Shown here: positions 60,365 to 64,000 of the stretch, one piece after another
How positions within the stretch are numbered: position 1 is the first letter of the stretch
Layout: every line of letters begins with the position of its first letter
Assembly: GCA_024803745.1 (NCBI GenBank)
Contig: JANJXV010000025.1
Span: 22,958,610-23,022,609, forward strand
Source: Megascapheus bottae
Taxonomy: Eukaryota > Chordata > Mammalia > Rodentia > Geomyidae
Length of the DNA: 64,000 nt
Direction: 5' to 3'
Made by a program: the position numbers and the translations under genes
Notes under the pieces: generated by a model
What the model was told of the DNA's origin: nothing
The model's database searches: none
What the model saw: only the letters and a program-made list of their open reading frames with translations

Positions 60365-61144
60365 ATCATTCTAACCCGGTTTTGCACAGTATCCAATGTA
60401 TACAGCCCGCTAAGGTGGTCTTACTGTGTGCGCATCCAGTCTGCCTTCAGTGACTGTCTACTACAAACCTCAATTTCCAATACCTCTAATCCTTTCCAAG
60501 ATGGCCCTTAGGCTGTAGCCCAAACCTAGTGGAATGGAGGGGAGGGCCTGTGGTATGGAGAGTGTTGCATTTCCAGCTTGCTGTCAGAGAAAGATGGGGT
60601 GGTGAGAGAGATCTGGAGTCTTTTGGCGGTTGGGTCATCTGGTAAACCACTTCCTGCTCCTGGCACTGGCAGATGGCGTTGGTCTGAGTGGCCGGCTGTG
60701 GCGGCCTCACACACACACATATTTCTGTTGACAGCATTAATAAGGTACAATTGCCTGGGGCCTTGTTACCCACCAATTAAACTTTGAATTTTATTGTGCA
60801 ACCTCGAGAATGCTTTACCGTATCCGAAACGTTTGGCAGTTAAATACGACTAATATTCATTGTTCCCGCATGGGCATTTCACATCCTGCTCCATTCTCAG
60901 TGTGATTAAGGAATTAATTGCTTCGAATGAGATTGGCACATGCTCTTGACTTTTTCGTATTAAGCTGGGGGATGCCAGGGGTTGTGTGTGGCGGGGGGTG
61001 GGGGGACTGGAACTCACTGCTGCTGCTTCTGCTGCTGTGTTCTGGGTTGCTGAGTGATCTCTCTGCCATGGACTCTGATGGGATTCAGATCACAGCAAAG
61101 TTTGGCTCTGCTCAGAGGACTCTAGATCCTAGAAGATCCTTCAG
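60365..61144. other. SINE-free segment with CNE-like core
   Basis: 60,725-60,965 is non-repetitive, with AGCATTAATAAGG, ACCAATTAAACTTTG, ACCGTATCCGAAACG, TAAATACGACTAATATTC and GGAATTAATTGCTTCG. Dense homeodomain-type cores with retained CpGs make it the strongest CNE candidate in the window. A CTG/TGC run lies at 61,018-61,038. Confidence 0.4.
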
Positions 61145-61360
61145 GGCCAGCCTTTTCCCTTTCTACTCCCTTTCAGTGTCTCTCCCTGCCTCTTCCTTTC
61201 TCTCTCCTTTTTTCTCCATCCCTTTCTTCTTTCGATTTTGCAATTCCACGTTCCTAACTTCCTAACATCTCTCCTCCCTCCCTCCTTCCCTTCCTCCCTC
61301 CTTCCCTCCCTCCCTCTCTCCCTCTCCTTCCCTCCCCCTCTCCTTCCCTCCTCCCTCTGA
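61145..61360. repeat. Pyrimidine-rich low-complexity tract
   Basis: Mixed CCCT/TTCC/TCTC units, purest at 61,268-61,355. The REGGKE-type reverse frames are artefacts. Confidence 0.85.
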
Positions 61361-61794
61361 AATAGGTTATTGCCCTGAAGCCTGACAGAAGTAGCATCAT
61401 TTTGTACCCAAAAGGAAAAAGATCCCTGAACCTCCAGGGCTGTTCTTTGGGAAATTCTACAGAAAACCCCAAATTGTTCGCTCTGTGAATTTTTGTGGAC
61501 CACTTCCCCACCAAGTTCTATCCCTGTATTCTGGGAAGTAAGTCTAAAATTTACTAATAATGCTGTTTTGCTTCTGTATATGCCTCACAAAATAAACATA
61601 GCACACACATTGCTTATCAAAAATGATTTTTCCCCTTTGAAGACTATCTCTGAGCTGTCTCAGGACTGTATGATTTGGGATTCCTGTACCTCCATGCAGC
61701 TGCTGGCCTTTGTGATAAAGACTCCTGCAATTTGGCTTATTAATTGTGGTGTTCTTTGTGGTCTTGATATTTGGGTTACAACACTTTTCCTGAT
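61361..61794. other. Unique sequence, no gene seen
   Basis: Non-repetitive; no domain in the frames that cross it. Confidence 0.45.
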
Positions 61795-61988
61795 TCCCTC
61801 CCTCCCTTCTTCCCTTCCACTTTCTTTTCGCTCCTCTTCTCCTCTCCCCTCCTCTCATCCCCTCCACTTTCCTCCCCTTTCTCCCTCCTTCTTTCCTTCT
61901 TCCCTCATTCCCTCTTTCTTTCCTCCTCATTCAGTTCTCTCTCCTCTCCTTTCTTCTCCTCCCTCCCTCCCTTCTTCCCTCCCTCCTA
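61795..61988. repeat. Pyrimidine-rich low-complexity tract
   Basis: Nearly 200 bp of mixed CCCTCC/TTCC/TTTC units; the flanking Ser/Pro/Phe-rich frames are artefacts. Confidence 0.9.
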
Positions 61989-62654
61989 GCATGTCAGGGT
62001 GAGAGGTGGAGAAGGGAATGCTTGGAAACAACACTCCCAGAGCCCTGTTTGTTAGACAGTAGGTCCCCCTCTAGTTGTGACATCACAAGGCTCCCCTTTC
62101 CATGATTTCCCAGGCACAGGCTGAGTCTCCTGCTCTGGACCCTGAAGAGACACAGCGCTCTCTCAACCCCCTCCCTCCATCCCGCTTCTCCTCCAGCCCC
62201 TGGCAGGTGCATCAAATAATGAATCCGTGTGCGACAAGTAGAAAGGAGTTTTTCTCCAGCGGCGGCAGCATCTGCCTTGTCTGGCATGGTCTGGCTGTGA
62301 GGTGCAGGGGCAGAGAATATATGGTGTATGTAGGGAAGATAATATATCCCTTCATCTCCCTTTTAATACTGCTGTAAATATGTCTTCTGGGGGAAATAAT
62401 AGAGATACGGTGGCGTGGAATGGTGATGATGGATACGACAGCAAGGCCCCACGCCCGTCCCCAGGGCAGCCCTTCTGTCACAGCCCGTTATGAATGGTGT
62501 CTTTCTTGTAGATTGCGATGTCAAGCGTCCCTTGAATTATGGGGGGGGGGTTCCCAGAGTGCTTAATTGCATTGTGCTTCTAACAAGAAGAGAGACCTGA
62601 AGGTGTGGACAATACACGTTCAAATCCAGGCTGTGCCACCTGTCTTTCTAGAGT
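61989..62654. other. CNE-like unique sequence
   Basis: 62,200-62,580 is non-repetitive with GCATCAAATAATGAATCCG, TCCAGCGGCGGCAGCATCTG, GAAGATAATATATCCC, CTGCTGTAAATATGTC and AGTGCTTAATTGCATTG. Mixed composition with CpGs suggests a conserved element. A G-run lies at 62,541. Confidence 0.3.

Positions 62655-62728
<74 letters not shown>
62655..62728. repeat. (TC)n(TG)n microsatellite at a SINE tail
   Basis: A TC run passing into a pure TG run that ends at the following antisense SINE. Confidence 0.95.
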
Positions 62729-62730
<2 letters not shown>

Positions 62731-62925
62731 CTGGGACTTGAACTCAGGGCTTTTGCATTCAAGGCTGGCCCTCTATCACTTGAACCAAACTTCCACGTCT
62801 GCCATTTTGGTGATTAACTGGAGGTAAGAGTCTCACAGACTTTCCTGCCCAGGGCTGGTTTTGAATCATGATCCTCAGATCTCAGCCTCCAGTGTAGCTA
62901 GGTATAAACCACTGGATCCTAGCTC
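62729..62925 (-). mobile_element. 7SL/Geo dimeric SINE
   Basis: Antisense copy: 'TTCTGGGACTTGAACTCAGG', a deletion in the right monomer, 'TTGGTGATTAACTGGAGGTA', 'CCTCAGATCTCAGCCTCCAG'. Confidence 0.9.
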
Positions 62926-63736
62926 TGATTGCTTAATCTGTTAACTGGGGCACAGAGTGTCCTAGCACCACAGGAAAGTGGGCAGGCAGGGCTAGGTAGC
63001 CCCTAGTAAATCCCAACTAACCATATTAAGTGCAGAATAACATTTGTTTGGAGCAAATGGTTCTGTCTGGACCCCTGAAGCCAATCAGAATATTTGGCTG
63101 TCTACTAACTAGCTCTGGGGCAGCGGTGAGGAACATGAGCTGAGGTTAGCTGCAGTATTCTGGCCACCTCACCTCCTCCCTAACATGGAAACTGGAGCTG
63201 GTGGACTTGCCAGGAGAGGTTATAATGGACAAGTGAGAGATGATCAGTTTTACAAATAAGTAAATGAGGGGCCCCTTAAAGCCACACACTACCAGGACTT
63301 AACTGGTCATATCCAGGAGGAGCTTGGTCATTCAATCCCAGCTTCTGGTTAGAGCCTGTAATTGACCCAAGACACTAAGTACACATGTCACAGTCCAATA
63401 GTGACCGTTGAGCTTTGCTGGTGCTAGAAACGTGGCTCTGAAAACCAGATCCCCAAGGGTCCTGTCTGTGTAGCCACCCCACTGAGTCTGACATCACAGG
63501 GGGAAGATGGCACCCTCGCCAGGATGGTCCTTGTTCCTTTGCTGAAAGGGGCTACTGGCTGGCCAGAGGTTAGAATGCTGTTTCTACTCTATGACACTGT
63601 CATCTTAAGTCTCTGCCGAATTGCTTCTCCTTGTGATTGGCAGGTGCACACTCTCCTAGGGTCAAAATTTGGTTAGGAATAGTGATGGATGTGCATGATC
63701 ATACAAAATAACACTTATCAAAACGAACTGGAAACA
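62926..63736. other. Unique sequence, no gene seen
   Basis: Non-repetitive; no open frame long enough to suggest an exon and no recognisable element. Confidence 0.5.
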
Positions 63737-63930
63737 AGGATTTCCTTATTCCTCCCTTCCTCTCTCCCTCTCTCCCTCCCTCCATCCCTCTCTTTCCCTC
63801 CTTCCCTGCCTCCTCCTCCTCCTCTTGCTCCTCCTCCTCTTTCTCCTCCTCTTTCTCTTCCTCCTCATCCTCTTCCTCCTCCTCCCTCTTCTTTTGTTGT
63901 TTTTTTCCTTCTTTTTCTCTGTTCTATTTT
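63737..63930. repeat. Pyrimidine tract with (CTC)n units
   Basis: CCCT and TCCC units pass into CTCCTC/CTTCTC repeats (63,810-63,890). Confidence 0.9.
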
Positions 63931-64000
63931 ATTTCATTTATATGCTTCTGTGCAGGCAAGGCAGGGCACAGATATGGAGGAACAAAAGGTGAACAAACAT

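Overview
The window is mammalian nuclear DNA from a rodent, and it reads as intergenic or intronic sequence: I found no protein-coding gene I can name with confidence. The best clue to the organism is its SINEs. About ten copies are dimers of a tRNA-Ala/ID-like left half and a second, tRNA-like right half. From memory this matches IDL-Geo, a SINE described only from the superfamily Geomyoidea (kangaroo rats, pocket mice, pocket gophers). A heteromyid or geomyid rodent is therefore my inference; I cannot name the species.

Repeats dominate. Roughly 45-50 further SINE copies carry the same right half behind a 7SL RNA-derived (B1/Alu-like) left half. I call these '7SL/Geo dimers'. There are also old ID-like monomers, one or two B1-like elements, a probable old B1-dID-type dimer, antisense LINE-1 ORF2 remnants (about 6.0-8.06 kb and 24.6-25.5 kb), probable LINE-1 3' pieces (20.2, 26.3, 44.8 kb), L2-like tails, an ancient DNA-transposon fossil (58.4-58.6 kb) and a probable solo LTR (54.2-54.6 kb). 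Simple repeats are very frequent, and more than half of the (CA/TG)n tracts sit exactly at a SINE 3' tail.

Layout. 0-10 kb is SINE- and L1-rich, with a CpG-rich segment at 2.58-2.85 kb that holds three tandem 13-bp RFX-like boxes and a strong CTCF-like core. 10.0-14.7 kb is almost free of SINEs. It contains a GC-rich minus-strand block (13.2-14.3 kb) that looks coding but has frame changes and splice-donor-like sites; it is the only serious candidate for exons or a decayed gene. 15.7-21.3 kb, 36.6-36.9 kb, 39.9-41.5 kb, 51.5-54.9 kb and 60.4-62.6 kb are SINE-poor and hold AT-rich, non-repetitive stretches with homeodomain-type motifs that resemble conserved non-coding elements. The rest is SINE after SINE, with nested insertions at 5.7 and 46.6 kb.

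Taken together, this looks like a regulatory-element-bearing gene-poor region or a large intron near a developmental gene. Most long open frames in the window are read-through of microsatellites or SINEs. I did not find a convincing undescribed biological system. The most informative observations are the two SINE families sharing one right monomer, the SINE-tail origin of microsatellites, the RFX/CTCF cluster, the frame-broken coding-like block and a perfect 15-bp-arm hairpin at 43,944-43,977.
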